Source: Aneurinibacillus tyrosinisolvens (lineage in GTDB: Bacteria > Bacillota > Bacilli > Aneurinibacillales > Aneurinibacillaceae). From it: a DNA stretch of 64,000 nt. A program made the position numbers and the translations under genes. The stretch covers positions 1 to 64,000 of the forward strand of contig NZ_BBWZ01000024.1 in the NCBI RefSeq assembly GCF_001015055.1. The letters run 5' to 3'. Shown here piece after piece: positions 8,902-18,206 of the stretch; the first letter of the stretch is position 1, and each line of letters starts with the position of its first letter. The notes beneath the pieces are model-generated. The model did no database searches, was not told where the DNA came from, and saw only the letters and a list, made by a program, of their open reading frames with translations.

Positions 8902-9184
8902 TAAGAATACACCCCTTTCCTATCTTAATGGGTTCGAAAAGAATAAGGATAGTCCTTCGCTGACATAAGATAGTGTTCAGTGAACCTGTTCATTGACCCG
9001 TGTATCTTATATTTTTCATGTACACTTTTAATAAAAACATTTTATGTACACACGTAATTTATACATATAAGTAAACATTAAAAGTCCTAATGTTTTCAAT
9101 TGTTTTCGTATGTTTACATTGAATACAAATGAGATATTTCGTCTATGCTAAGATGGAACAAAAAATGAAGCAAGGAGGATGAAG

Positions 9185-9586
9185 GTGATTCCATATCTCT
9201 GTATTTTCGAATATGAACCAAAAGAGGTAACACTGTATGACGATGGAAGTGTGGGATTTGAGTTTAGGAAGAAAACTCGAGGAACCACACATATAGAAAT
9301 AGCTCACGTAGTTATTTCTTTGGATACAAAAAAAGAAAATGCGCTAGAATGGGATTTTTCATACTTCAAACACGGGGATGAATTTAGTGTGGAAAAGGTT
9401 GAGCATGCACCACATTGGTTCCAAGCGTTAATCGGAAGATTGAATGATGAACTTTCCTTTCACCGCACTTGTGCTGTCAACAGCGATTCAATCGCAGAGT
9501 ATCATAAAAAAATGATAAAAATACAAGAAGAAGCCCAGAAGAAATATGCTTATCTGGAGGAATACCCTACGTACGATTACAGTTAA
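9185..9586 (+). CDS. Hypothetical protein
   Basis: 133 residues from GTG 9185. The ATG at 9179 directly abuts the AAGGAGG ribosome site, while the in-frame GTG two codons on is 6 bases away, so GTG is the better start. The protein is soluble, with beta-type segments (KEVTLYDDGSVGFEFRKKT) and a helical, Glu/Lys-rich end. No family recognised. The 283-bp stretch upstream holds short AT-rich repeats but no gene. Confidence 0.72.
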   Translation: MIPYLCIFEYEPKEVTLYDDGSVGFEFRKKTRGTTHIEIAHVVISLDTKKENALEWDFSYFKHGDEFSVEKVEHAPHWFQALIGRLNDELSFHRTCAVNSDSIAEYHKKMIKIQEEAQKKYAYLEEYPTYDYS

Positions 9587-9675
9587 GTTACATAACGCAT
9601 CTATTGTAAACAAAAAAGCAGCTATATTAGCCACTTTTTAGCATTATATCGTGATTCGTTACCAAAACGAGAAGG

Positions 9676-10554
9676 TTAATCCCTCAAATCGCGCGGGAAC
9701 TTCTCCCACTTCCCCTTTCTGTATCTGGTTTTCTTCTCAGCGGCCGCTCTTTCTCTAGTCACTTTTCTTGCTTTCTCCCAAATGTATTTATTTACGATAG
9801 GAGGAAAAATATTTTCTGGAACGACAGAATTCCCTTCGTTGTCAGTTCGGTACCTTAACCCCGCATAAGATATGTTTTGTACCACATGCTTGATCGCTGT
9901 ATGCGACCATTTCTTCCCTCTTTTCGATGGAATCCTCTCTTGATTCAAAAACTGTGCAATCCAATGAGGAGAATGTCCATGGCCATAACGGGTAAATATT
10001 TCTTTTACAACGTTAGCTTCAATTTGGTGAATAACAAGTTTTCCATCTTGCACTCGATAACCGTATGGCAACTCTCCTCGTACATAACTCACTGTTTTTT
10101 CTTTTTTCAAACACGTTTCTTTCTGTGAACGCGCTTTTTTGGTTTTGGCCACGCGGTTTATATGATGAAAAGAAGTTAGAACTTTTAAGGTTTCTTTTCC
10201 TTGATCGGTTCCAGTGTCAAAATTTTCTTCAATTGCGATGAATGAAATTTCCCTTGGGATTATTTCGTTCTGTATAAAGTCTAAAAAGGCATTTTGTTTA
10301 GTGAAAATTCGACTCAAGCGGTCAACAATCATAGCTTCTATATCATCGTTCTTTGATAAAAACGTTAGCATTTCTTGATATCCATTCCGATTTATGTCTT
10401 TTCCGTTATTTCCTTTATCTTCGAAAATGGCACAGAGCTCATATTCTGCAACTGCACAATATCTCTCTATTGATTCTCTTTGTTTATTTAAATGTTTTTT
10501 TCCTTCCCTTTCACTAATGCGTATGTAACCAACCACTTTTTTGTTTTCCCTCAT
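9676..10554 (-). CDS. Small serine recombinase
   Basis: 292 residues. The N-terminal resolvase domain starts KVVGYIRISEREGKKHLNKQ, with the catalytic Ser in RIS. DDIEAMIVDRLSRIF carries the Arg/Asp pair after it. From about residue 150 a 'Recombinase' domain follows (GELPYGYRVQDGKLVI, then IAQFLNQERIPSKRGKKWS and VVQNISYAGLRY). Large serine integrases are usually 450-550 residues and continue with a zinc ribbon and coiled coil; this one stops right after the Recombinase domain. It is the last gene of a six-gene minus-strand run that begins at 14648, with AAAGGAGGGAG ahead of its ATG. It may act in plasmid multimer resolution or DNA inversion; no recombination site is visible. Confidence 0.85.
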   Translation of the reverse strand: MRENKKVVGYIRISEREGKKHLNKQRESIERYCAVAEYELCAIFEDKGNNGKDINRNGYQEMLTFLSKNDDIEAMIVDRLSRIFTKQNAFLDFIQNEIIPREISFIAIEENFDTGTDQGKETLKVLTSFHHINRVAKTKKARSQKETCLKKEKTVSYVRGELPYGYRVQDGKLVIHQIEANVVKEIFTRYGHGHSPHWIAQFLNQERIPSKRGKKWSHTAIKHVVQNISYAGLRYRTDNEGNSVVPENIFPPIVNKYIWEKARKVTRERAAAEKKTRYRKGKWEKFPRDLRD

Positions 10555-10581
10555 ATATCTCCCTCCTTTTTAGCGCAGCTA

Positions 10582-11439
10582 CTATAAATCCAGCTCTTCA
10601 AGTGTTTTTCTTGTATCTATCAAACGAATCCCATCTGGATATTTCATTAAATATGTTAGACGAGTATCTGGATGCGAAAATACTGCTTGAAGTAGTTGTT
10701 TTTTGTTTTTGCTCAAAATGTCACAACGATGGGAAAAAGTACCTTCGACGTGGAAATTACAAAAAGGACAAGGGCCAGACAAAGGTGAATTAAAATGCTC
10801 TTCCCCTCGATAGACTTCATTTTGAACAGAAGTGAGCCAGGTTCCATTTACACTTTGGTAAATACTTAAGCGAAAAATTGAATCGGGATCATCTTTTGTT
10901 ATAAAATTAATCTCTCCTTCGCCCTTCAACTCAATAAATTGACCGTTTTTTAATGGCATTTCATCTGAACTTTGATATCTGTATTGATTTATCTCTACTT
11001 TTTCTATATTGAAATTATTTAATTTATCTTTATCAAACTTAATCTTTTTCGAACCCTCTTTGATTATTTCCGCTTTTTTCTTCTCTTTATACTCATCCGT
11101 CATTCTAACTAATTGTTCCATATCTTCCCCTTCTATACTGTGCGAATAATATGGTTTTGACGGACGACGACCTGTCCCCCACGGATTAAAATAATAATTA
11201 AACCTGGTCTTTCTGGTCTTCATATCCTTAAAAAGGTGTTCTATAGTTTTTTCTCTTCTTTCTCTTTCTCTTTTTGTTTTTGCTTTCGATATGTCTTCAA
11301 ATCTCCAAATGGTATCAAAGTGATCAAAGAAAACATATGGATGACTTGTTTTCTCGACTTCGTGGGTAACTGTCACCTTTATTTTTTTCTTATTTCTTGT
11401 ATATATAATCGCCTCGTTATCGCTTTTTTGTACAAACAC
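10582..11439 (-). CDS. MFVQK-family protein with C-terminal CPFC zinc motif, copy 2
   Basis: 285 residues, clearly a paralogue of the gene at 11504. Both begin MFVQK, share a DNxEAxIYTR opening, and end with the same module: IYQSVNGTWLTSVQNE, then SGPCPFC, a later HRCDIL, and RLTYLMKYPDGIRLIDTRKT. The CPFC with the downstream Cys probably binds zinc. The middle is charged and helical. The two genes lie in tandem with matching upstream sequence, so they arose by a local duplication. They sit between serine recombinase genes on one strand with short gaps, which suggests co-transcription. The function is unknown. Confidence 0.8.
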   Translation of the reverse strand: MFVQKSDNEAIIYTRNKKKIKVTVTHEVEKTSHPYVFFDHFDTIWRFEDISKAKTKRERERREKTIEHLFKDMKTRKTRFNYYFNPWGTGRRPSKPYYSHSIEGEDMEQLVRMTDEYKEKKKAEIIKEGSKKIKFDKDKLNNFNIEKVEINQYRYQSSDEMPLKNGQFIELKGEGEINFITKDDPDSIFRLSIYQSVNGTWLTSVQNEVYRGEEHFNSPLSGPCPFCNFHVEGTFSHRCDILSKNKKQLLQAVFSHPDTRLTYLMKYPDGIRLIDTRKTLEELDL

Positions 11440-11503
11440 TTTATATCCCCCCTTTTTTGGACATAGCAGGAGCGCCAGTTAATTCCCTGACGCTCAGTTT
11501 CTG

Positions 11504-12364
11504 TTACAGATTTAATTCTTCACGCGTTTTTCTGTTGTCTACTAAACGGATCCCTTCTGGAAATTGCATGAGAAGCGACAGGCGAGTATCTACGAATGAT
11601 AAGATTGCATCAATGACCTGCTTTTTGTTATTTCTTAACACTTCACATTCATGGAATTGATTTTTTACGTCCTCTTCCACAGAACAAAAAGGGCAAGGTC
11701 CATCCAATAGCGGTCTATAAGACTCTTCAACTCTTGTAAGTTCATCCCGAATAAAAGTGAACCAAGTTCCGTTTTTACTTTGATATATCCTGAAATAATA
11801 CAGGGAATTCGGATCATGATCGGTTTTAAAATTTAATACCTTATCATTAATTAAATCAATGCTTTGATTATGTTCTGACCAAACACTTCCACTGTTTTCT
11901 AACCAGACCTGATCAAGACCTCCGCCTTCTGGGTCTTCAATTATTACTTTGTTTACACGAATATCATTTAGTTTGTCTTTGTTGAGCTTAATAGTTTTTA
12001 GTTTTTCTTTGTATGCTTTCTTTCTTTTTGCGTTTTTTATTTTCTTCAGCATAAATAACACTTGGGCCATATCTTCCATTTCGATAATGGTCAAGGAAGA
12101 AGTATCGAAGGGTTCTGGCCAAGCCCACGGATCGAAATCACGGCGGAATTCTAATTCCCCTCTAATACTTTCCATATCTTCAGCGAAGAACTGAGGAGCA
12201 CGCCATCCTTCTTGACCTTCAAATATTACAAGGGTCTTCCCATAGTCATTAATAGCAAAATTTTTATATCCGTAACGGTCGCCATTTTCGACGATACGCA
12301 CTGTAATTTTCTTTTTTCCTCTTGTATAAATGACCGCTTCTTTATCGTTTTTTTGCACAAACAC
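11504..12364 (-). CDS. MFVQK-family protein with C-terminal CPFC zinc motif, copy 1
   Basis: 286 residues, paralogous to the gene at 10582 over the whole length. Opening MFVQKNDKEAVIYTRGKKKI; C-terminal module IYQSKNGTWFTFIRDE, DGPCPFC, a later HECEVL, and RLSLLMQFPEGIRLVDNRKT. The stretches ahead of both genes are also alike (AAACACTTTATATC on the plus strand, then a GGAGCGCCAG segment), so the duplicated unit includes its leader. No signal peptide or membrane segment. Function unknown; its placement inside the recombinase run is the only hint. Confidence 0.8.
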   Translation of the reverse strand: MFVQKNDKEAVIYTRGKKKITVRIVENGDRYGYKNFAINDYGKTLVIFEGQEGWRAPQFFAEDMESIRGELEFRRDFDPWAWPEPFDTSSLTIIEMEDMAQVLFMLKKIKNAKRKKAYKEKLKTIKLNKDKLNDIRVNKVIIEDPEGGGLDQVWLENSGSVWSEHNQSIDLINDKVLNFKTDHDPNSLYYFRIYQSKNGTWFTFIRDELTRVEESYRPLLDGPCPFCSVEEDVKNQFHECEVLRNNKKQVIDAILSFVDTRLSLLMQFPEGIRLVDNRKTREELNL

Positions 12365-12468
12365 TTTATATCTCCCCTTTTTTGAACATAACAGGAGCGC
12401 CAGGGAATCACCCGCTGACGTTCGGTTTGCTGTTTATTCCAAGTTAAACACAATCTCATTAGATTGAT

Positions 12469-12937
12469 TCATATAATACCTCCAGCTCTGTTTTCCTCTT
12501 CTCTAGGTTCTCTATCAGCTTCCTCCTGGTATTCTGCGAAAGTCGTTAAAATACTTAAAGTCATTTTTCCAACTGGGGTAGTTGTATCGAAAGGTTCCAT
12601 AACGCTTGAGAATTGGATATCATTTGGAATGAGGTTTGTTTGAACGAATTTTAATGAATTTAATAAGTTTTGGTGGATGCGATCAAATCGTAAAACTACA
12701 ACAGCTCCAACTTCATCTTTATGCTCATTTAAATAAGAAATCATCGTCTGGTATCCTTCTCGATCTTCAGTTTTTGCACTTTTTTCCTTCATCGACAAAT
12801 ACTTTACATAGTTCAAAGTCTTTTACTAGACAAAAACCTTCTATCCTTCTTCTTTGTTCTTCAACCGAATCCCATGGCGAACGCTGCACAGGGCCTTTTT
12901 TTACATAAGCAATCGCTTTTACCTTACTTTTCTTCAT
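12469..12937 (-). pseudogene. Broken serine recombinase
   Basis: The frame opens at ATG 12937 (overlapping the TGA of the next recombinase as ATGA) and reads a degraded resolvase start, KVKAIAYVKKGPVQRSPWDS, in which the usual RVS(S) catalytic motif is lost. After CKVFVDEG the frame breaks at a six-base A run (plus strand 12780-12785). The next frame continues the same domain (KSAKTEDREGYQTMISYLNE, VVLRFDRIHQNLLN, PFDTTTPVGKMTLSILTTFA). It then decays where FERDIINERT would be expected and stops. Missing catalytic Ser, frameshift and lost second half make this a remnant of a fourth recombinase copy. Confidence 0.8.
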
Positions 12938-13788
12938 AATGTATAACCCTCTGTATATTTATCATCTTCTTTTCTTGATAATTCACGGGCTCGCACTTTA
13001 TTCCATAATTGCTTACTGATTATTTTAGGGAATAAATCCTTTTGAACGATTTGGTTCTTCTCTTTCTTTCCGTTATAAGTATTAATTCCTGTGTAAGTCT
13101 CATTTTGAAGAACGTAGCGGACCTTCGAACGGCTCCACTGTTTCCCTTTACGTGTATATTTCCCTGCTTTATTCAGCTGCTTTGCAATTTTGTAAATTGT
13201 ATATCCATCAGCATAATCTTTGAAAATACTTTTAATAATTTCAGCTTCTTCTTCCTGTATTGAAATTTCCCCATCTTTAATAACATAACCATGAGGGAGT
13301 TCCCCTCCAGCATGTTCATTTTTTTTCGCTTTGGCCAATCGGCCACTTCGTGTCCGTTCGTTGATTATTTTTCGTTCGAATTCCGAGAAGCTACCAATCA
13401 TTTGAAGAAATAGCATACCTTGCGCACTGGACGTATCGAATTTTTCAGATACGCTCACAAAAGCAACTCCGTTCGGTTCCAATTCATCTTCCACCATAAT
13501 CAAAAGATTTTTTAGTTTTCTGTGAATACGATCCGCTCTTAAAACGACCATTGCTTTAATTTCATTTTTAGGGTCTTTTACAAATCCCATCATTTCTTGG
13601 TACGATTCCCGATTGTTTGTAGTGGCACTTTTGGCTTCATCAACAAAAACTTCTACCAATTCGTAATCATGAGCAAAACAATATGCTTCTATTTTTTTCT
13701 TCTGTTCTTCAATAGATGTATTTTCGATTTGGGCATTGGAGCTAGTACGTGCGTATCCTACCACCTTCATTTTCCCTTTCGTTTTCAT
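12934..13788 (-). CDS. Small serine recombinase
   Basis: 284 residues. Resolvase domain KVVGYARTSSNAQIENTSIE with the catalytic Ser in RTS, VVLRADRIHRKLKNLL for the Arg/Asp motif, and SEFERKIINERTRSGR at the long helix E. The Recombinase domain follows (GGELPHGYVIKDGEISI, IAKQLNKAGKYTRKGKQWSR, YVLQNETYTGINTY). Like its neighbours it ends soon after, lacking the zinc ribbon of large serine integrases. Its last 50 residues are nearly the same as those of the gene at 13812 (QNQIVQKD, FPKIISKQLWNKV), so they are recent duplicates. The 23-bp gap to that gene suggests one operon. Confidence 0.87.
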   Translation of the reverse strand: MKTKGKMKVVGYARTSSNAQIENTSIEEQKKKIEAYCFAHDYELVEVFVDEAKSATTNNRESYQEMMGFVKDPKNEIKAMVVLRADRIHRKLKNLLIMVEDELEPNGVAFVSVSEKFDTSSAQGMLFLQMIGSFSEFERKIINERTRSGRLAKAKKNEHAGGELPHGYVIKDGEISIQEEEAEIIKSIFKDYADGYTIYKIAKQLNKAGKYTRKGKQWSRSKVRYVLQNETYTGINTYNGKKEKNQIVQKDLFPKIISKQLWNKVRARELSRKEDDKYTEGYTL

Positions 13789-13811
13789 TTCTCCACCCCT
13801 TATAATTCACT

Positions 13812-14648
13812 CTATATTTTTTCCTTACGTAAGGATTCGCTTGCACGTACTTTGTTCCAGAGCTGCTTGCTAATAATTTTTGGGAAAATGTCTTTTTGAA
13901 CGATTTGGTTTTGCTCTTTTTTTCCGTCGTAGGTATTTACCCCTGTATATGTTTCATTTTGAAGAATATAGCGAACCTGAGCATGAGTCCAATTCTTTCC
14001 ATCACCATGTTTGGTCGGCACTCCTCTTTTATTGAGGATTTTAGCAATCCGATAAAGTGTATCTCCTTCCGCATAACCTTGAAAAATTTCTTTTATGATT
14101 CCTGCTTCTTCAGGGTTAATGGTGATTTCTCCTTTATTCTCTTGGTAACCATATGGAATCGCTCCGCCTGCCCTACGATTTGATTTTGCTTTGGCCACTC
14201 TGCCATTTCTCGTACGCTCATTAATAATATCCTTTTCAAATTGAGCAAAAGTTGAAAGAATACCAAGCATCAATCTTCCAACAGGTTTGCTGGTATCAAA
14301 TGATTCTGTAATACTAATAAAATCAATTTTCATTTGTTCTAATTCTACGGTAATGAAATTTAACAAGTTTAATTGATTACGATGTGCACGATCCATTTTC
14401 AAAACAATTACCGATTCGATTTCATCCTGATTTTCATTCAAATAGGAAAGCATAGATTGATAACCTGGTCGATTTATATCCCCACCACTTTTCCCTTCAT
14501 CTGAGAATATTTTTAACAATTCAAAATCTTTTATATCACAGAAGGATGTAATCTTTCTTTTTTGTTCTTCGATGGAAGTATTTTCAATTTGGCTTTCACT
14601 TGAAACACGAACGTAACCAACCGCTTTACTTCTTTTTTTGGTAGACAT
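13812..14648 (-). CDS. Small serine recombinase, first gene of the run
   Basis: 278 residues. Resolvase domain KAVGYVRVSSESQIENTSIE with catalytic Ser, VIVLKMDRAHRNQLNLL, and FAQFEKDIINERTRNGRVAK. The Recombinase domain follows with GGAIPYGYQENKGEITI, ILNKRGVPTKHGDGKNW and YILQNETYTGVNTY. It lacks the C-terminal extension of large serine integrases. It is the first gene of the minus-strand run 14648-9676, preceded by a 306-bp AT-rich gap that must hold the promoter. A ribosome site GGGGGTG lies before the ATG. All residues needed for catalysis in the N-terminal domain appear to be present. Confidence 0.87.
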   Translation of the reverse strand: MSTKKRSKAVGYVRVSSESQIENTSIEEQKRKITSFCDIKDFELLKIFSDEGKSGGDINRPGYQSMLSYLNENQDEIESVIVLKMDRAHRNQLNLLNFITVELEQMKIDFISITESFDTSKPVGRLMLGILSTFAQFEKDIINERTRNGRVAKAKSNRRAGGAIPYGYQENKGEITINPEEAGIIKEIFQGYAEGDTLYRIAKILNKRGVPTKHGDGKNWTHAQVRYILQNETYTGVNTYDGKKEQNQIVQKDIFPKIISKQLWNKVRASESLRKEKI

Positions 14649-14955
14649 TGTAAATTCACCCCCAAAATCAAACTAATACATATGTAAATATATTTCAATT
14701 TTTTTACGTAAAAATGCACCTAACCATTTGATTCTACTATATTTATTATACTTTTTTTGTGTAAAAAACCCTCTAAAAAGAGAGGAAAATCTAAAAAAAA
14801 TTTACGAGAATCAAAAAAAGAGTTCGGATGAAATCCACCTGATATATTATCTAAAAATTAATAAAATTATAAATAAATTAATAGGTCTAAGAACTTAAAA
14901 TTTAAAAAAATGTAAATTTATGGTTATAAAGAAAAAAATAAACGGAGGTGATATT
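14649..14955. other. Intergenic AT-rich stretch
   Basis: It holds divergent control regions for the recombinase run on the minus strand and the gene at 14956. CCCTCT-AAAA-AGAGAGG near 14769-14785 can form a hairpin. No gene seen. Confidence 0.5.
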
Positions 14956-15669
14956 TTGAATTTAAATTCTTTTGCATACGATGACATGACGGAAAATCCA
15001 AATATGGCTCTGCTTGCATTGCAGTGTCGTAAAAAATTTAAAGATGGAGAAATTCCTGAAACACTTTTTTCAAATTTTGTCCAACGTCATATGGGTGAAA
15101 TTCGATTGGAAGATTATTATTTCTTCATGAAGTTTTATGCTGATTTTTTCACAGGAAATATTTTGGAGACATTTTTTTCTGTTAGAGAAAGTCCACATAA
15201 GGATAACTGTGTAGCTGAGAACAATGAAGTTTTGTCCAGGTTGCCTTCTATCTTTCAAGCAAAGTTTTTACCTTGCACAGGTGGCGGTGCCGACAACGAT
15301 GGATATTTGGGATGGGAAAAACCTATTATAATGAGACGTTTCATTGCTGAAGAAGGATGCATGTATCAAATATATGAATACGTGAAACCTAAAAGAGTTT
15401 CACTTGAAGTTGGTTCTACGGAAGGTGGAACTACCTTCAGGCATATCTATGGCGAAGTTGGAGTTGCAAGATGGGCGTATCATTCAGATCGGGTTTATAT
15501 CTACACCCATAAAAATACAACTGCAACTATTCCAGTTAGTATCGACGATCCTTTATTAAATCTTAATGGTTTCCCTAAAGTCCCTGATATCAAGCATATT
15601 TTTAAAGAAGGTGTATTCATTTGGGATAAGAAGTCAAAACAATTCGTTTTAGAAAAAGCGGAGTCATAG
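14956..15669 (+). CDS. Hypothetical protein
   Basis: 237 residues from TTG 14956. AACGGAGGTGAT ends three bases before it, whereas the upstream in-frame ATG at 14920 has no ribosome site. The protein is soluble, with an N-terminal helical half (NMALLALQCRKKFKDGEIPE) and a beta-rich second half containing GGTTFRHIYGEVGVARWAYH. I do not recognise it. It is alone on its strand, facing the CoiA-like gene; AAAAAAGCCGCC after its stop may be part of a weak terminator. Confidence 0.78.
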   Translation: MNLNSFAYDDMTENPNMALLALQCRKKFKDGEIPETLFSNFVQRHMGEIRLEDYYFFMKFYADFFTGNILETFFSVRESPHKDNCVAENNEVLSRLPSIFQAKFLPCTGGGADNDGYLGWEKPIIMRRFIAEEGCMYQIYEYVKPKRVSLEVGSTEGGTTFRHIYGEVGVARWAYHSDRVYIYTHKNTTATIPVSIDDPLLNLNGFPKVPDIKHIFKEGVFIWDKKSKQFVLEKAES

Positions 15670-15741
15670 TACTCCTTTTTTCATACAACAAAAAAAGCCG
15701 CCTAAAAGGACGACTCGATAGATTGGTTATTTTATTTCTTT

Positions 15742-17118
15742 TTATATACATTCAATTTCAACCAACCAGGTCTTTGTTTGAACAGAAGTGACGTTTGCCA
15801 TTCCCAATTGGAAATCTCTCCACACAAGTTTTTGTTTCTCGGATGGATTACTCTTCATATGAAAATATAGCTTTTTAGCTTCCTGGGCTGTAATTTTGCT
15901 TTTATAGATTTTCTTAATTAATCGGTCAACTTCTTTCTCAGTTAGTTTGCTATAGTTATTCAGTTCAGCTGTTGCAGTGACTGGTGCTGGTGAAAGACTT
16001 TCAGCTACAAACGCCAGCTGTCGTTCTTGTTCCTCTCTTTTGAACCGAGCGTATTCTTCTCTTCTATATATTTCTTGCGCCAACCTTTTGCGTTGCTGCT
16101 GTTCTTCTTCCTCTTTCCTTTTGCGTTCCTCTTCTAACTTCGTTGTGTAAAGAGCCGCTTTCTCTTGATACCGCTTCTGAAAATCAACTCTCAACTCTTC
16201 ATCTCTTTTTGGATCGGCTAAATTTAATGAGTTATCTTCGACAGACAATGCGGTCGACATTCTCATGTTATATCCTTCATTGATTATGAACCCCTGGTAC
16301 GGTTCCCCTCGTCGATCAAGAATCAATCGATTGACAGTAAAAGTTACATGGTCCTCTTTTGCAGATACGTAATACAAACTTTTAACCCTTGTATCCATTT
16401 GATCGGTAGTTTCACCTACAGGCAGATAATCAAACACGTTGAATATGGAGTGTTCTTTCCTTAACGCTTTCAAAAACCTGGTCCACTTTTGATCTTCGGT
16501 TGTTTCAACAATCAGGTCTGCCTCTGATGCCCAGAGATGGATAGTATGCCGATGCATATTTAATGTTTGCTCGCGATCTTCTACAAACCAAACAACGTCC
16601 AGTCCTTTTTCTTTGTAAAACTCGTTTTGTCTCTTAATGTTATTTATAAGTTTCTGGTCTTTCGTTGGGGTAACGTTGGTAAGAACAGAAATGGCCACTT
16701 CTCGATTTTTAATCTTCAAGATTAAATCAGGATAATACTTCCACCCCTCTTTTGCTTTAGCAGCTACACCCTGTTCAACAAAAACATCTGTATGAAGGGA
16801 TTCTTGGCCCTTTAATTCGTTATATATGAAACTTAGAATGACTCCATGTTTAGGGGACTCACGTTTTTTCTGCTGCTTATACTTATTAATTTGTTTTTCC
16901 TGCATTTTCGCTTCAAAGCAAGAGGTCCCACTCTCATGGGCAAAGTGTCGATCTTTAATATCGCCAGAACGAATCACCAATTTGCTATGACAGAAAGGGC
17001 AAGTATAGCCGCCTTTTTTTCCGATATTCCGAATCAGTTCAAGATCACTGTTGTATTTTGCCCACTCTGCTGCGATCGTTGTATGTTCCTTTGCTTTCCC
17101 GTAATTTGCGCTATACAC
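15742..17118 (-). CDS. CoiA-like competence/nuclease-family protein
   Basis: 458 residues from GTG 17118, chosen because GGGGGTG lies five bases ahead; an ATG at 17175 has no such site. Near residues 38-65 the pattern TCPFCHSKLVIRSGDIKDRH followed by FAHE is the zinc-finger and HFAH signature of the CoiA family. It is followed by a nuclease-like region (YYPDLILKIKNREVAISV, then GLDVVWFVEDREQ), in which the PD...xV spacing fits a PD-(D/E)XK fold. A long Glu/Arg/Lys/Gln coiled coil occupies about 330-390. CoiA promotes recombination of incoming DNA during transformation. A plasmid copy may process or protect transferred DNA; that part is inference. Confidence 0.75.
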   Translation of the reverse strand: MYSANYGKAKEHTTIAAEWAKYNSDLELIRNIGKKGGYTCPFCHSKLVIRSGDIKDRHFAHESGTSCFEAKMQEKQINKYKQQKKRESPKHGVILSFIYNELKGQESLHTDVFVEQGVAAKAKEGWKYYPDLILKIKNREVAISVLTNVTPTKDQKLINNIKRQNEFYKEKGLDVVWFVEDREQTLNMHRHTIHLWASEADLIVETTEDQKWTRFLKALRKEHSIFNVFDYLPVGETTDQMDTRVKSLYYVSAKEDHVTFTVNRLILDRRGEPYQGFIINEGYNMRMSTALSVEDNSLNLADPKRDEELRVDFQKRYQEKAALYTTKLEEERKRKEEEEQQQRKRLAQEIYRREEYARFKREEQERQLAFVAESLSPAPVTATAELNNYSKLTEKEVDRLIKKIYKSKITAQEAKKLYFHMKSNPSEKQKLVWRDFQLGMANVTSVQTKTWLVEIECI

Positions 17119-17218
17119 AAATACACCCCCGCATCGACTTCCAGTCAGAATCACCTTTTGAAGAAATTTTATCACAACAAGACTGCTAATTTATAAAAAA
17201 GAGAGGGGTTCACCTCTC

Positions 17219-18184
17219 TCATTTTGGCCCTACAAATTCAGCAGGCACATATCCATGCCAACCGTTCGACACTACACGTATTTCAGATTTTAGAAATCCA
17301 GGGTCAATCAATTTAACTCCTGTTCCTTTAGGAGCCATCATGACAAGACCTTGACCTGCAAGTTCCATAATTCCTTCGTTATCATTCGCGATACTATATT
17401 TAATCAATTCATCAAGCACCTCTTCTGATGCTCCAATCAACGTATCTTCTTTTAATACTCCTATTTCCCCAACACGAAGAAACTTCGTTTCTTCTGTTTT
17501 AGGTTCGGGAGCAGCTGTAGGTTTAGGTGTTTCTTTTTTAGGTTGAGGTTTAGGAACCTCTTTTTTAGCAACAGGTAGAGGGATTGGTTTTTTCGGAGCA
17601 TTTTTGACACTAATGATTTTACTTTCTTCTAATATATAAGAAGAGAAAAGACCGCCTTTTTTCTCAAGTTTTCCTTTGATAGTAATAAGTTGTCCTTTAT
17701 TCAAGGTAAGTAACTTGCTCTTTTCTTCAACTGTTACATGAGCAACAAAATCAATACGTTTGGAATCTGGCTTTGCTTTAATCTCAATTCCATCTTCTTT
17801 GACATTAATAATTTCTCCGCTCCATTGTACGTATTTACCTTTTTCATTGTTCCACTTTTCCTTCTTCTGCAAATCTGTTTGGTTCTCTAAAGATTTAAGG
17901 TAAGTGGAAAAGTCCAAACTAATTGGCTTTTCATCAACAACAGGCGAAGGCGCTTTTTTCTTGGGTTCTTGTTTAACAGGCGCAGCTGCTGTTTTTTCTA
18001 CAACAACTGGTTTTTGTTCATTTGCCTTCTTTGCTTCTTCTGGATCACTTGTTAACGCCATAATTAAGACAAGTCCTGCGTATGCACTTCCAATGATTCG
18101 AGCAGGTTTCCCAATTTTCTTCCATTGAAACGGCAGCATGAGATAAGGAATGAAAATCCATCCCAATGCTTTTAAAAATGACAT
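17219..18184 (-). CDS. Membrane-anchored protein with OB-like domain
   Basis: 321 residues. Two hydrophobic stretches at the N-terminus (LGWIFIPYLMLPFQW and IIGSAYAGLVLIMAL) anchor it. A Lys/Pro/Glu linker follows. The domain at about 110-190 (YVQWSGEIINVKEDGIEIKA and LTLNKGQLITIKGKLEKKGG) has the pattern of an OB fold of the tRNA_anti-like type. A second Pro/Lys linker leads to a C-terminal region ending GWHGYVPAEFVGPK, typical of a bacterial SH3-like domain. So it is a membrane protein with two small extracytoplasmic binding domains. It is probably co-transcribed with the exported protein at 18207. Binding partner unknown. Confidence 0.75.
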   Translation of the reverse strand: MSFLKALGWIFIPYLMLPFQWKKIGKPARIIGSAYAGLVLIMALTSDPEEAKKANEQKPVVVEKTAAAPVKQEPKKKAPSPVVDEKPISLDFSTYLKSLENQTDLQKKEKWNNEKGKYVQWSGEIINVKEDGIEIKAKPDSKRIDFVAHVTVEEKSKLLTLNKGQLITIKGKLEKKGGLFSSYILEESKIISVKNAPKKPIPLPVAKKEVPKPQPKKETPKPTAAPEPKTEETKFLRVGEIGVLKEDTLIGASEEVLDELIKYSIANDNEGIMELAGQGLVMMAPKGTGVKLIDPGFLKSEIRVVSNGWHGYVPAEFVGPK

Positions 18185-18206
18185 TCAATCACCTCCTGGT
18201 TTATAT

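Noticed and set aside
14649-14955. Attachment site for the serine recombinases
   Set aside because: No short direct repeat flanking the recombinase run could be found by eye.
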